DNA of 64,000 nt from Xiphophorus maculatus (lineage: Eukaryota > Chordata > Actinopteri > Cyprinodontiformes > Poeciliidae), in contig NC_036464.1 in assembly GCF_002775205.1 (NCBI RefSeq), positions 186,001 to 250,000 on the forward strand, written 5' to 3'. The notes under the pieces were generated by a model that saw only the letters and a list, made by a program, of their open reading frames with translations, was not told the DNA's origin and searched no databases. The position numbers were made by a program, and so were the translations under genes. Of this stretch, positions 10,501 through 23,333 are shown piece after piece. Every line of letters starts with the position of its first letter. The first letter of the stretch is position 1.

Positions 10501-13500
10501 TTGGCTCTGATTGGCTGAATGGCGCCGATAAAAAATAATAGGAATTTTAATGATTTAATGAAATTGGTGCCAAAGGGTATAAATTACTCTGTATCTTTCT
10601 TTTATTCTTGTTATTTTTTGTCTGGTATTTTCCTGTTTTAAGGTCGGTTATTTGGTTATTTTCCAGGTTGCTCAGTTGTCGTGGATTGAGAGGAAAGTTG
10701 CTGCAACGCTATTTGGAGAACCTCCGAGCGCCACAATCGAAGACGCACTGAAGAATTTTCTGAAGGTACGTTGTTTTAAAAACAACCGCGTTTTTATCCA
10801 TGTTTTTATTTTGACATCCTGGAAAAAAAATTTCGATGTCTTTAAGGTTTGGAAAGTTTTTTATTTCTGTAAAAAGTCCTTGAAAGTAATTTATTACTAA
10901 TTATTATTAGTAATAAAATCTAACATTTGATTAAAAGCTTAAATGTTGACACCAGATATTTAAAGATTAGAAAAATAATTTTTTCTCACTTTGAAATTAA
11001 ATCAGATAAAAATGTTATTGTTTTATATTAGTGAGAATATTTAAAATTGTTTCTATTTGCTTAATGTCAGACGTGAGATTTTTTTATTTTTTATTTCTTC
11101 AAATTCAGAAGTTTATAAAGATGCTGTATTGTTATTTACACTGAATTTGAGCAGAAAGGTTTTTTACTTTAACACGATTGTTTGAATTGTTTAAATTATT
11201 ATTCCTAATAACTCTGTGACTTAATAATCTGTGGAAATTAAATAAAGATTAACTTATGCTAAACTTTATTGGAATTGGTGGATTTCTTTACTCTTGGATC
11301 CATCAGTGTGTGAGACAATTAAAATACAAACGTAAAATTTAATTCCATTTTAGTTTACTTTATCACAAAACATTACTAATAACCATGTTAAAAATATCAT
11401 GTAAAAGTGAATTGAAACTGTCTTTTAGTTGATTTGTATTGTTTTTATCTCCAAAGTGGTGCTGGAAAAGTTTGAAAACTTACCTTGAAAATGCTTAAAA
11501 ATGCTTGAATTTTATGTGAAAATGTTTCCAGTTGTTTTCAACAAAGTGAAGTTTAACAGTTAATAATGCAAGAGAGTCTATTTGAGGGCCTAAATACTAA
11601 TAAAGGTGATAAAATCCACCTTTTGTTGGTGCAAATTCCTTAAAGTAGAGCTAAACATTACATTTAATTTGCAGGGAACTGCTTGAAACCCATTATTGAT
11701 ATAGGATTGGGTATTGATATTGATATCGATAGTGGTATATTTTTAAGCATAATTAGTTGAAATGAAAGAAATACTCTTAAATAGCAGAGAAAGTTGAGTT
11801 TTTATTTAGTTTTGTTAGTTTTTGCTCTCACAATCAACCAGAATCGAGTTTATTTTGTGCCGCAGAAGAAATTTTCCCTCTGGCTTCGCTCCTGCACTCC
11901 TTTTTTATTTTATTTTATTTAATCTGTGTGTTTTCAGAGCGGTCTTATCTGCGTTCCCACATTTCAACTGTTTATACAGCAGAGAAAATACTTTTGCTCC
12001 TGGCCAATATTCCTCTGATGCCTCTTCTCATTAGCTTGGCTCTAAATGAGTCGTGCTGCGACTCGCCAGCTAAAACCTTAGAGCATTTCTGCTGCCGAGC
12101 AGCTGGAGGAAAAAAGCCCAGCGCCAATTCAGACTCCCCCATAAATCAGCCACTTTTATAGAAGGTGGAGTAAAGGTGGGACGGGTTACCATGGTTACCA
12201 TAATTGCACCTGACCAATCATAGTATTCTTTTGACCTAAAAAAAAAAAAACGACAAACACGAATCACATTTAGCTTGTTTCTTACCGGTTTCCCTCGTTA
12301 TATCTGACTGCTGCATCCTAAATGCACAAAGCATCGTTACAGCAGATCCTTCCTCCAGACCATCTCTAGCTGCGCGTCCATTAACCTTAAAACTGCACAA
12401 GTTGGAATTACGAAAATAAATTTGCTTAATGGAAACACCAATTTTGAAAAACAATATTTTTTATTTTCAATAAAAGGTGTGTGTGCTATTGTAAGCAGTC
12501 TGTTGTCTTTTTACTGTTCAATGTTGAACTTTTTCTTTTTTTTTCATCCTACACTACAAAAACATAAAATCTGACTAAGTATTTTTGGTCTAGTTTCTTG
12601 AGCAAATATCTTAGTAAACTAGAAATAAGACAAAGTAACTTAAAAGCAATTTTTAAATAAAATATATAAGCTTGTTTTAAGTCAGTATTTCATTAATATT
12701 GATGAAAAAGTACTAGTTCCATTTACAGATCATTTCACTTTTTTCACAATCGTTACCTAGCAACGCCAGCCAAGCCCAGCTTGTTACCTAGCAACCAAGC
12801 TTTAGTTCCACTGGCAGTTTATTTCACTTATAACAAAACATTTTCCCCTTATTATTTATTAATTCATCTGCCAGTAGAAGTAGAACTTTTTCATCAACAT
12901 TAAGGAATTGTTTACTTAAAAAAGCTCTTATATCTTTGCTGAAAAGTTACTTTTAAGTTATTTTTTTATCACTTTTTGACCTTTTTTGTGCCTCATTGCT
13001 GCTGTTATAGTTTTCACTCCGTGGAACAATAAGGAAGATTTCTATTCTTCTGAACTCAACCTCTGTTGGATAATCTGTTTGTTGCTGAGGTAAATCCGGC
13101 GCTGCAGCTCAGAAATGAACCAGTTTTCTATTTTTTCTATTATCGCAGGTTGAAGAGATTCATCCGGCGTACTCGAAGCTGAACTATGTGTTCCTTGCTA
13201 AGGTCAGTGATGGTTTCTGATAATCCTGTTGGCTGTAATCTGGGATTTATCTTAACTTTACTGTTTTTTGTGGCAGTGTTATAAAGCTTTGGGGCAGAGC
13301 GAGAAGGCCAGGAAGATGTGTGAAGCTGCATCTTCCATGAACACCGTCTCCAAAGAGGTTCACTTCACTTTAGATGTATTTTAAACCCAAAACATTTCCG
13401 TTTTAATTTGATTTTGTGCAATAAACCAATAGAATGTGGTGCAAAGCTGTGAAATACAAAGAATTTCCATTTAGACATGACATTTTTGCTCATGCCTCAA

Positions 13501-14807
13501 TCACAGACAGATTAAAGGAACTGCATCTGTGAAGATCAATCATTTAAGTCTGGACTTTGACTAGACCATTTTAACCTATGAGAGGCTTTCCTCCTGGATT
13601 ATCCTCCATTTATCTTTTCTATAAATTCACCACAGAGCAGTAATTAATCCAAAAATTGTATTTAAGATAAAAAGACTTATTCGTCTCTAAATATGTTTCA
13701 CCCAGAATTCATCAAGTTTTAGTTCTGTAAAAAAATCCTTTGCTGTCCAATTATTAATTGGTTTATCCAAAAATATATTTATTTCCAATATTGTATAAAA
13801 CAGTTATTTGAAAAACCAACAGAATGTGCCTATTTTTTATCAGATTAATTGATTGTCAGAATAATCGATAGATTAATCAGTAAGTAAAATAATTAGTTGC
13901 AGCTTCAGTGGCAATTTAGTTTTATAGTTTCGTCTTCATTATTCACTTTTCTTAATCCAATCTAAATTGAAGGTAAATTAATTTTTTTGTGTGTGTCTTA
14001 TTTTGTTTCATGTTCTATCAAATAACAGCCAAAACTAAATTTGTTGATTTATTTCAGAAAGATTAAAAACAGCATGCTCAGGGGTTTTTGGTGACATTTA
14101 TCCTTCTTACCAATTGGTGGCGCTAATAGTCCATTATGATGATTGAACACAAAGAAGAAGAGGAACTATTCACTAAGACTAGCTGCATTTCCATTGACCA
14201 AATAGATGCGCAATTTGACATTTTGAAATAAATTTGCTTAATGGAAATAAGGCAATTAAAAAAAAAACAACTAATTTGTTTGATAAAAAGCTTTGGCGCT
14301 TGGATGAGGTGATTTATTGGCTGCATGTAAATTGGTTTATTTTACAAAACTGCAATGGAAACACTTTTTTCACATCACACAAGTCACATAATCAATAACT
14401 GGTTGTTACTACTGCCAGAAATGACAAAAATAGACAACAGGAAGTAGTTAAGGATGATGCCTCTGTTTTTTAATGACTTTTCATCTTAACAAATTTATTC
14501 TCTGTGATTTTAATTGTGTTTCTTATTTATTGGAAAAAACAAAAAACGTATGTTTTTTTTTTAACATTAAAGGAAAATTGACAAAGTTTTACACACATTT
14601 CTACTTTCACTTTACAGTAATGCACCACTCCCAATAAAAACCAGAAACAGAATGGAAAAAAGAATAAAAAGACAGTTTGCTTCAGTTAGTGGCTGAAAAG
14701 TTCAAAATGAGAAAACAATGACGAATGACTTTAAAATATTTTCCTTTATTCAGGATGAAGAAGCACAAAAGGAGCTGGATTTACTCTACCCTTCAGTCAG
14801 AGTGTGA
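7509..14807 (+). CDS. rmdn2: RMDN2-like regulator of microtubule dynamics, 3' half (six exons)
   Basis: Six exons with GT-AG borders join in frame to give about 147 C-terminal residues ending in SVRV and a TGA. The RMDN family (FAM82, PTPIP51-like) has a C-terminal TPR-like helical domain and associates with microtubules and, for some members, with mitochondria-ER contacts. Family landmarks visible here are YAIMCG at the start, the HLDKAIEL helix, LLGRWCYA, a paralogue-typical GEPPSAT segment, and NYVFLAKCYKALG. The exons are 7509-7584, 8332-8409, 10667-10765, 13149-13202, 13277-13357 and 14754-14807. The first begins with the last base of a probable Trp codon, and every later junction is phase 0. 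The start and the N-terminal region lie left of the window or in exons I could not identify. I prefer RMDN2 over RMDN1 and RMDN3 because CYP1B1 follows tail to tail, as in human 2p22. That choice is inference from synteny plus remembered similarity. Confidence 0.85.
8068..8307 (+). repeat. 36-bp minisatellite in RMDN2 intron
   Basis: Units beginning cgtaccatgaatcagcg start at 8068, 8104, 8140, 8176, 8212 and 8248, exactly 36 bp apart. They are near-identical; the last is partial, and a degenerate seventh unit reaches about 8307. The array ends about 25 bp before the acceptor of the next exon. Confidence 0.95.
8332..8409 (+). CDS. rmdn2: RMDN2 exon
   Basis: The acceptor is ctgtcccag and the donor is gtacgtg. 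It encodes 26 residues, DHLDKAIEL to GRWCYA, in phase 0. A 36-bp minisatellite ends about 25-55 bp upstream of the acceptor. Confidence 0.87.
8410..10666 (+). other. RMDN2 intron, A/T rich, nothing recognised
   Basis: GT-AG intron of 2257 bp. Short open frames such as 9467-9778 show no domain. Confidence 0.6.
10667..10765 (+). CDS. rmdn2: RMDN2 exon
   Basis: The acceptor is attttccag and the donor is gtacgtt. It encodes 33 residues, [10 protein letters not shown] to KNFLK, in phase 0, including the GEPPSAT segment. Confidence 0.87.
10766..13148 (+). other. RMDN2 intron with one MITE
   Basis: GT-AG intron of 2383 bp. Apart from the family A element at 12552 there is only A/T-rich DNA. X-box-like gttaccatggttac occurs at 12185-12198. 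Confidence 0.6.
12552..12965. repeat. Fold-back MITE, family A, right end lost
   Basis: Starts cactacaaaaacat. It carries two perfect gttacctagcaac motifs at 12752 and 12783, 31 bp apart. Confidence 0.7.
13149..13202 (+). CDS. rmdn2: RMDN2 exon
   Basis: The acceptor is tatcgcag and the donor is gtcagtg. It encodes 18 residues, [10 protein letters not shown] to VFLAK, in phase 0. Confidence 0.85.
13277..13357 (+). CDS. rmdn2: RMDN2 exon
   Basis: The acceptor is gtggcag and the donor is gttcac, a weak donor. It encodes 27 residues, [10 protein letters not shown] to TVSKE, in phase 0. The intron separating it from the previous exon is only 74 bp. Confidence 0.85.
13358..14753 (+). other. Last RMDN2 intron
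   Basis: 1396 bp. It contains a short fragment of the attaatcgatta-type repeat near 13845-13905 and otherwise A/T-rich sequence. Confidence 0.5.
14754..14807 (+). CDS. rmdn2: RMDN2 terminal coding exon
   Basis: The acceptor is tttattcag. It encodes 17 residues, [10 protein letters not shown] to SVRV, then TGA. No poly(A) signal is obvious close behind the stop. AATAAA occurs only far downstream (for example 16494-16499, in low-complexity DNA), so the 3'UTR end is unknown. Confidence 0.85.
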   Translation, partial: DEEAQKELDLLYPSVRV

Positions 14808-15125
14808 AAACGCTAAGGAACCAATCTGAAGTTATTTATATCTATATATATATATCTATATAATATGCAGGGGGAAACGATGGGTGAAAATATCTGTTTG
14901 ATTCACTCTGTGAGTGTAACAATATCATATATATATTTTAGTTTTCTTATTCCAACGGTTAATTCTCGTTTCTAATCATGAAAAAGTTCATATCAATCAA
15001 TTTTTTTCCTATATGTTATAATCTGAGTTTATTCATTTATATGCTGTGATTATGTATGTGATTTATTTTTTTTCTTGTACATGCTCCAGACTTTATACAC
15101 ATGGGTGACGCATTAGCGCCATAAA

Positions 15126-15565
15126 CACTGCAAAAACAATCTTACCAAGTATTTCTGGTCTAGTTTCTGGTAAATATCTTAGTACACTTTAAGTAAGACG
15201 TAACAAACTAACAAGTAACTTTTCAGCAAAATGAATAAGCTTGTTTTAGCCCCTATATCCATATTTATAACATGGGAAAAATGTTTTATTATAAGTGAAA
15301 TAATCTGCCAGTGGAACAGAACTGGGTTGCTAGGCGACGAGCTGGGCTTGGCTGGCGTTGCTAGGTAACGATTGTGAAAGAAGTTAATCTGCCAGTGGAA
15401 CTAGAACTTTTTCATCAATATTAAGGAATTATTGACAGAAAACAAAGTCCTACATCTTACTGAAATGTTACTTGTAAACTAGTTTTGTCTTATTTTAAGT
15501 GAACTAAGATATTTGCACCAAAACTAGATAAAATAACTGGTATAAAATGTTGTGTTTTTGCAGTG
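15126..15565. repeat. Fold-back MITE, family A, nearly complete
   Basis: Starts cactgcaaaaacaatc and ends gtgtttttgcagtg. Arms carry tctgccagtggaac twice, with an X-box pair at 15326 and 15357. Confidence 0.8.
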
Positions 15566-16049
15566 CGAGGCTGTGCTGCGAAAGATAATTTCATGAAATC
15601 AACTTCAGTTTCCACCTGCGCTAAGAGAAACGGGTCATATTTCAGAGAAACCCACAGAGTTTGAGGCAAATTAAATCGTTTACCTGGAAACAGAACTGTA
15701 CCTGAAAGATCCCTTTTCACTGTAAAAAGTCATTCGTAACGGAATCTCAGCAGTTTTCCCAACAACTTTCTTTTTGTTGCACCAGATGAATCATTCTTTC
15801 TCACTTTGGAAAACTCACTGCAGCGTTACCAAACATTTTCTGATGTTTTTACTCAGAAGCAGTGAATGTTCTGCTGGATTGTGGCTCCGCCTGTGTGAAG
15901 GATTAGGCAGTGGGATTAGATTATCACACTGAATCAGTTATTCATTTAAAGACCAGAACAATATTTGAAACAACAGTAGAGATGGTGGAACAGCTGAAAT
16001 TGACTTTCTTTTAAGAGATGGGAAAGTACGACAGCGTAGATAAAACAAC

Positions 16050-17870
16050 CATCATGAATGGAAATATAGAGAAGAGTAGCAAGTTTCAGAAAACTCTAAA
16101 ACTGTTAGAATAATTTCAAACAATTTTTAGATAAAATGTGGAAAATTTTTCCAAAGAAAACGTTTTCCAAAAGTCGCAAATCTGCTGGAAAAATATGTGA
16201 AATTTTGATATTGATTCGAGATATTTCTTGAAAAACATTTGACATTTTTCAGTTCCAAAAGCTGAAAATTTGCAAGAAAAAAAATTCTAAAATTTTTAGA
16301 TTTACCTCAGAAATTTTCTTTAAAAAAAACTTGGAAATTTCTCATTTTTTTGAGAAAAAAAAATGCAGTAATTTTGAGTTTAAAATGTGAAATTTGAAAC
16401 GTTTGGGTTTCAAAGGTCAAAATCTGCTCAAAGCATCTCAGAAAGTTTAAATTCAGAAATTTCAGACCTCCAGAAGTTGAACATTTTCTTGGAAATAAAC
16501 AGAAATTCTGAGATGAAACTTGGAAGTTTCAAAAGTCTGAAATTTCCAATTTTTTTCCAGAAAATGTCTGAGATTTGTCTCACCCGAAACTTTCATTCTG
16601 AATCCGCACACCTGAGTTCACATGATTAACATAAACTCTCCCGTGTTCTCCAGCCGCTTAGAAACTGAAATTACTTTATGTGTTTGTGAGGGAGGAGGAA
16701 AAATCCCCCAGGATCTGTGGGAAAATCCATCTGTGAATCATCTGAACCCGGATTTACATATTTTCTCTTGAAGCAAAAGTAGAAGTTTATGGAAAGTGAT
16801 TAGGGAAACTGAAAAAAAAAAGAAAACATTGACTTTATTCTCAGAATTCTGACTTTAATCTTCTGAGAAAAAAGTCAAAATTTTGAGAGAGAATTCTGAG
16901 GGAAAAAAATCTGAATTTTGAGATTTAAACAATTCAGAAAATAAAAAGTCAAAAGTTTGATTAAAAAAAAGTAACCAAATTCTAAGAATATTCAGAATTC
17001 TGGGGGGAAAGTTAGAATTCTTAGAAAAAAAGTAAAAATTCTGAAATTAGTCAGAATTCTAAGAAAAAAGTCAAAATTTTGAGAATTTTTTAAAAATAAT
17101 TTTTCAGAGGCCCTAATCCTCTTCTGTAGAAGTCAGACCTTATTTTTACTGGGTTTTTTTGTAAATGTTTTATGTGAAGATGATTTTCATTACACTACAT
17201 TTTATGTCTAAAGTTTAAATGATGCTGTTTGAAGGTCAGATAAGCTGCAGTTCAAAACATGAATATCAGGGGTTTCTTTGTTGTGATAAAGAAAAGTATT
17301 TGTATCTGTTTTTGTTTTGTTGTTTTTATTAATCTGAATGTATTTGAGAGACCGTTACTGTTTGATTGCTTCATGCTGTTGGTCATTCCTGGACGCTTTC
17401 TTTATGTTAAATCTCCGACTGATTTTAATTCTGTGACATATTGGCACCCCTGACTTATAAAACAGATTATTATGAATCCTTTTGGTATTGAATTATGCAA
17501 CTTCAGTATAACTTATGTTTATTTTAAGGCTTTTTATCCAGACATGCCAGCAGGTACGGAGAGCTTTGGGTCAAATATACGACACTGAATCAGGACCATC
17601 ATAGATAAAATACAAAACAAAAAAAGGAAGAGCCCCAAAAAACTCAGAAAGTTTTACATTATTCAGAGTAAAAGTCAAAATTTTGAAATTTTGAAATTAA
17701 ACTCAGACATTTTCTAGAAAAAATATGGACATTTCTTTGATAAGTCAAAAATGTGTTGTAAGAAACTCAGAAATTTGGTGGTTGATCTCAGAAATTTTCT
17801 AGAATTATTTTACTTTTTAAACTGAGAAATTTCCTTGGTTTTTTTTTAGAAACTTTCTGCAATTTTTGAT
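16050..17870. repeat. Degenerate A/T repeat tract
   Basis: Irregular, highly diverged repeats built on gaaattt, cagaattctgag and aaaaagtcaaaatt words, densest at 16070-16630, 16815-17110 and 17630-17870. The short open frame at 16387 is repeat-derived. Confidence 0.55.
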
Positions 17871-18756
17871 GGAAATTTGCTCCTTTTTTCCTGCTACAAC
17901 GACCTTAGAACGCCGTCATACAAACATTCACATCCTTTTAAAGCTTCTTTTCTTTACATGTATCTTTGTACTTTTTTTACCAGTTGAATGTACGTGAATG
18001 ATTTAAATATTTTTCTGACTGAGATGAAGCTGCGGCTCAGTGATTACTGGAATGTGTTAGTAAATCTACAAATTGCTGACTGGAGGAATCGTTTTGTTTG
18101 TGTTCTTTTCTGTTTTATTGCTGTTTATTAAACAAACAGTAACAGGTTTTGTAATCTCCAGCGTGTAATTAAAGCGCACAGTAATAATTTTTTATATTAA
18201 ACCGAATTGATCTTCATCCAATGTCATCATGGAGTAACAAGTATGGTCGTGTCATGCAGAATTCGCCTCTGAACATTGTGTGCCAGGGCAGCGGGGAGTT
18301 TGTTGCTGCGTTGATTTGGGCCGGCCCCCCGCTGGTCTAGTCATGTTTCATCTGTTTTTTATAAATAGGTGCTTCCCAAATCAGTGCAGGTGTTTGTTTA
18401 AACAGTAATGGAAACTTCACCTTTCCTGCCTGTTTTTATAAGCTTCCTTTAATCAAGCGCTTCGGCTGAGACAGCTGTGGTGTCTGCACATGCAGGGCCA
18501 GATGCTGCAAACGGGTTCAGGAGCTGCACCATTAAACATTTGTGTCTGGTTTTTTTCTCTGCTGCAGCACCAAATTTTCATCCAGCGGCCATATTTGATT
18601 GATTGTTTGAGGTGCGTTTGTCACTCGCCTGTTTCTGTCACAATTCACACTGGCTACCTGCAGAAATGCACATTATTCTTCTTTTCGTCATATTTTGTGC
18701 GAATGCATTGCAACACTGTAAAACACTAAATTTGCTGACTCAACTGGACTCATTTA
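17871..18756. other. Intergenic; unique island at 18230-18380
   Basis: No gene. The 18230-18380 part is unique and contains a ggccggccccccgctgg stretch. Confidence 0.3.
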
Positions 18757-19285
18757 AAGGGTCAGCGTTATGTAAAATTCACTTTTTTAGCTCTACATCA
18801 TGTTTAATGTTATTCCCTCAAGAACAAACCTTCATTCTTTCATACATGTTTGACAAATCCTTTAATCCCCATGGCAACCACTCAGCTTGGCAAAAGGCCT
18901 GGTTGGACCTAGCCCCACCTTCGAGGCGCAGCTCCTCCTCCACTCAGCTCCATCAGACTAGCCAGCAGCAATTAGCAAACACCTGGTGGAACTGAGAAGC
19001 TGCTGAACTCATCATAGGAGCATCTTAAAAGAGCAACGCTGGTAAAAATGTTGATAAAGGGTTAATAGAGGAGAGATGTTGGGATGACTTCCTGAAGGCG
19101 GAGCTTCAGAAAGAGGTTTTTAAAGAGACAGACGCCCAATTTCAAGGCATTAGATTTAATCAAATTTCTTTAAAGTCATATTTGATATATGCAGCATTTT
19201 TTAACAACTAAAGTTAACATAGTTACTTGATTATGCTATAATTGTTTTTCTATGTGCCTGGAAATACACAATACTGCCCCTTTAA
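18757..19285 (+). repeat. MITE family E, copy 1
   Basis: Bounded by tttaaagggtcagcg and ctgcccctttaag. It contains cttcgaggcgcagctcc and cacctggtgga. An inverted copy lies at 45520-46075. Confidence 0.65.
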
Positions 19286-19626
19286 GTTGTATTAATTAAA
19301 TCAATTTATTTTTTAAATCATTTCATGGTGTAGTTTGTTCTGTTATCAATCTGACTGTTAGAGAAACCAACATGTAATATCGGAGCCATAATAAAAATAT
19401 TTATAAAATTTTGAGAGTAAGGTTATAAAATTACAAGAATAGTCGTAATAATATGACTATACTTTTATTATTTTCAGGGTTGATGGTGCATTTATATATT
19501 TGACCTTATTGATTAAGGATGTAAACAATCAATTCACTTACAATTCATAGTTTATGTTAAAATTAGTTCCAATCAATGATTAAAGTCCGTTTAGGCCTTG
19601 TTTTAGTGTTGCAGTTTGGCCGCCAT

Positions 19627-19641
19627 CCAGCAGAGGGCGCC
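19627..19641 (+). promoter_or_regulatory. CTCF-like motif
   Basis: ccagcagagggcgcc matches every position of the CTCF core CCASYAGRKGGCRSY. Confidence 0.5.
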
Positions 19642-19670
19642 GCTGGTCATCATTGAAGCGAAGAAAAGCG

Positions 19671-19680
19671 AAGATGGCGG
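19671..19680 (+). promoter_or_regulatory. YY1-like motif
   Basis: aagatggcgg, 30 bp after the CTCF-like site. Confidence 0.35.
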
Positions 19681-19684
19681 AGGC

Positions 19685-21909
19685 GCCCAAGCAGAAAAGA
19701 GAAACCAAACAGCCCAGTGTGGGGCACAACATGCGCTTTATGCGGTTCTGTTTAGAAACAATAAATCCTCAAAAAGCTCCTTAAGTTTCACCTAAATAGC
19801 CTTTTATTCAGCCGAGCTGCATGACGGAGTAGCGTTAGCATGTTATGAAAAATGTCGCTCTTTGTTATGGAAAGACGGTCTGCTCTCTTGACGAAAGAGA
19901 AAAGTTTAAGAAAATGTCCACTTATTAATTAACCGTTAGTCGGTCGATAAGATCAATCCACTTTAGATTAACTTGCATCAATACTTATGTCTAATTATGT
20001 CCCTATGTGAATCAGAGAACGTCCACATTGCAGTTTGTCTGTATAAACACCCCACCTTGAGAAAATAGTGCAAATAAAGTAAAATATGACAGTAACGCTC
20101 ATAAATAGTGCATTCACGCTTTGAACTTGACCCAATGTCAACCCCTCTGCTCGGCTTTTGACTATTCTGGCTAGACCTGCTGTTTGTTCGGGACTCACTT
20201 CAAATAATCCCAGTCTCAGCCCTGCTGTGACATTTCTCAGCCTCTGTCTGAACGCCACAGCTTGAATACCCGCCATCATTCATACGCTGCACATCCACAC
20301 ATTCATTCCTGAGCTCAGCTCTGCTGAAGTTACACAACTTGCATGTGTTTTATCTCCAGCCAATGCAAGATGCAAACGTATCAGTCTGTTGCTAATCTGG
20401 CTAATGCAGACTTGACAGGTTTAAGCTGTGATGACACAGTATGTGTCCAACAACCAATTCATGCAATATGTCAAGTTGCTTTGCAATGTAGCGCCACAAA
20501 ACGGCTCTTTCATGATTGGTGTCCAAGTTCTTTGCGCAGTAAAATTTTCTCTAATCTTCATTGGAGCCTGTCGTAGCAAATCACTGCCTGGTGCAGTAGA
20601 AGCCCTCATCCTACTGGTAGCATCAACATGCTAGTGACTCAATATGCTAGTGATAGCCCTCATGCTAACATTAGGCTTCCACCTAAGATAAGATTTTAGC
20701 TCATTTAATGCTATGTTGTTGACACCACACATGCTACTGACAGCATTTAAGCTAACCTTAGCATTTTGGCTAATTGTAGCTTATTCACTAATGTTAGCAT
20801 ACAGAATGGAGTGAGTCCATGTTTTTACTATTAAGATTCTGAAAAGTACATTTTTATTCAGCTCTTTTTACATTATATTAAACATTACACTTGATCAGGG
20901 CCTCCCTGTCGCATTTAGCAATAAATCAATTAATCGCATGATAAATTAAAACAACCTCAATAATTTCGATTTGCATGACTTATCATTTTTCTATTTTATT
21001 TCCTTCTACCAAAAAACTGGATTAAAAAAGTTTTTAGTCTGTTGCTTTGGTCTCAACTAAACCCTTTTTTAAATTTTAGTTTACAGCAACTTCATAATTA
21101 ATTTTATTTGTTGTTTCTGTTTTGTTTGTTTTGGATATTTAAAATGTATTCCAGTTTCAGTGTTAAATGTTAATTAGAATTTAAAGTTTATTGATCTGTT
21201 ACAGTTTCAAAAAAATATTTCTCATTAAAAGTTATACTGCAGCTTTAATGGAAACTAAATAGCAGAATTTTGTCAAACCTTTGCGCACATTTGTAATAGA
21301 AATGCAGCTTATGACCTTATAAACACACTAAATACAAACAAATTGTAAGAAAGTCAAAGGTGTGGGAAAACTTTAGCATCCAGAGTAAAAAGTTTCCGTG
21401 TGCAAATGTTTCAGCTCAGCATTTTGTAATGTATTGCAGTTTAACTAAAGAAAACAATGTTTTCACTCCCATTCATAAAGGTTATGCTTGGAGCGCTGCC
21501 ACACGTTACTGTTTAGTCCTGGGAATCACTTTTGGGTTTGTACAAATGGGGAAAAAAAGAGAGAGCGAGAGAAAGAGAGAGCTGCTCGGTGTCAGCAGCC
21601 ATCTACTGTCTGATTCTGTCACGCTCTGGTTAGTCGGCAGCTACGTGCCTCACTTTGAACGAGTACAGGATGTTCTAGCAGGCCGAGATAAAAAACAAAA
21701 CAAAAAAAGGCAGAACAGGCAGAAACATCTTAGAAACATTTCCCTTTCTGTTCCCACCTGCAGCTCAGTTCCTGGAAAGCATCAAAAATGACAGTTTTGG
21801 TATTATAACGTCTAAATTCAGGTTATTTCCAGTTGACTTGACAAAAACTCAAATGGAAACAAGCTGGATAGATTTATTTGGATTAAAAGTAGTAGACAGA
21901 ACCTACCTA
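19685..21909. other. Intergenic, no gene recognised
   Basis: Contains short open frames at 19995-20279 (-) and 20428-20634 (+) without recognisable domains, and gctaac/gctagc-rich DNA at 20630-20810. The 21360-21790 part is unique. Confidence 0.35.
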
Positions 21910-22220
21910 CACTGCAAAAACACAAAATCTTACCAAATATTTCTAGAGCAAATATCTTAGTACAATTTAAAAAAGATTAAATTAACTTGCAAGTAACTTT
22001 TCAGCAAGAAATGGATGCTTGTTTTAAATAAATAATTCTATAATATTGATGAAAAAAATATTTATATTGGGAGATTATTTTACTTATAGCCTGGGAAAAA
22101 TGTCTTAGTAAAATAATCTGCCAGTGGAACAAGTCATTTTTCATCAATATTAAAGAATTATTTACTTAAAATAAGCTTCTGAGTCTTTCAGTAAAGTTAT
22201 CTTTCGAATTACAAGTTGGT
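21910..22220. repeat. Fold-back MITE, family A, right end lost
   Basis: Starts cactgcaaaaacac. Both arms are recognisable; the right terminus is missing. Confidence 0.65.
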
Positions 22221-22244
22221 GAAATTAAATAACACGTTTCAAAA

Positions 22245-22400
22245 ACCTTCAGAAGGTAAAGTTACAAATCAGGAGGCGCTGAGCTGTTGCCTAGCAACCA
22301 CAGCAGAGCCCAGCTCGTTACCTAGCAACCCAAACTGAGTTCCAGGACGTTTGGTCGGCTGGTCTGACACTTTTTGAATAAAAGCACGATTTCTCTATGG
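22245..22400. repeat. Family B fragment with X-box pair
   Basis: gttgcctagcaac at 22286 and gttacctagcaac at 22317, 31 bp apart, then gagttccaggac and ggtcggctgg as in the 43.3-kb copy. Confidence 0.6.
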
Positions 22401-22886
22401 AGACATTTTTAAAAAATGTTTAAAATGGTTTTATCTCCGGCTCAAAAATGGAGCAACGTGTTAGCAGAGCTGTAGCTTAGCTTTGCCTACGCCTCTGGTT
22501 TCAGATCAACTTTAAACAGAAAACATTTAAATTTGCTTAAAAGCAAATTGTTTCCCCAATATTTTATTTTTGTGCAGCATGGGTCCAGAAAAAAAGAAGC
22601 TTAGCAAACTGGCTGTGGATGAAAACATTTTATTTGGTTTTCTCTACACCGGTAAATGCAGTTACACTGAATTTACATGAATCAGATTGGCTTCTGCAGG
22701 AACCCGTAGATCTCTGCGTCAGCCTCTAAAGTGTGAGACGTTCAGAATCAGATTCCTGTGCAAACGTACATGAAATGCCCAAAATGAGCCGAGCTTTAGC
22801 AAGGAGGTGAAATAACGAGGCCTGGACCAGATTCCAGTTTCACTTTCACATTTTCTATCATACAGTTTCTGCAGTTTAATGCCCTA

Positions 22887-23333
22887 CACTGCAAAAAAGT
22901 TTTTCTGGTCTAGTTTCTAGTGCAAATATCTTAGTACACTTGAAATAAAGCAAAAGTAAATTTTCAGCAAGAAATAAAAGCTTGTTTAAGTCAGTAATTC
23001 CTTGATATTGACTTTAAAAAGTACTTATTTCTGCTGACAGATTATTTCACTTCACAGTCGTTACCTAGCAACACTAGCCAAGCCAAGCTCATTGCCTAGC
23101 AACCCAGTTCTAGTTGCACTGGCAGATTATTTCACTTATAATGTTTTTTCAAGTGAAATAGTCTTCAAATGGAACAAAAACCTTTTTTAAAATCAATATT
23201 AAAGAATTATTGACTTAAAACATTCTCCTTTGTTTTGATGAAAAGTTACGTGTAGTTTTGTTTTGTCTCATTTCAAGTTTTACACTAGAAACTAGACCAA
23301 AAATATTTGGTAAGATTTTGTGTTTTTGCAGTG
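22887..23333. repeat. Fold-back MITE, family A, complete
   Basis: Starts cactgcaaaaaag and ends tgtttttgcagtg, with TA on both sides (22885-22886, 23334-23335). X-box pair at 23060 and 23091. Confidence 0.85.

Noticed and set aside
19675..19785. Short frame beginning MAEAPKQKRE after a YY1-like motif, as a possible first exon
   Set aside because: Only 37 codons, with no convincing donor or downstream partner exon; kept only as a possible promoter.
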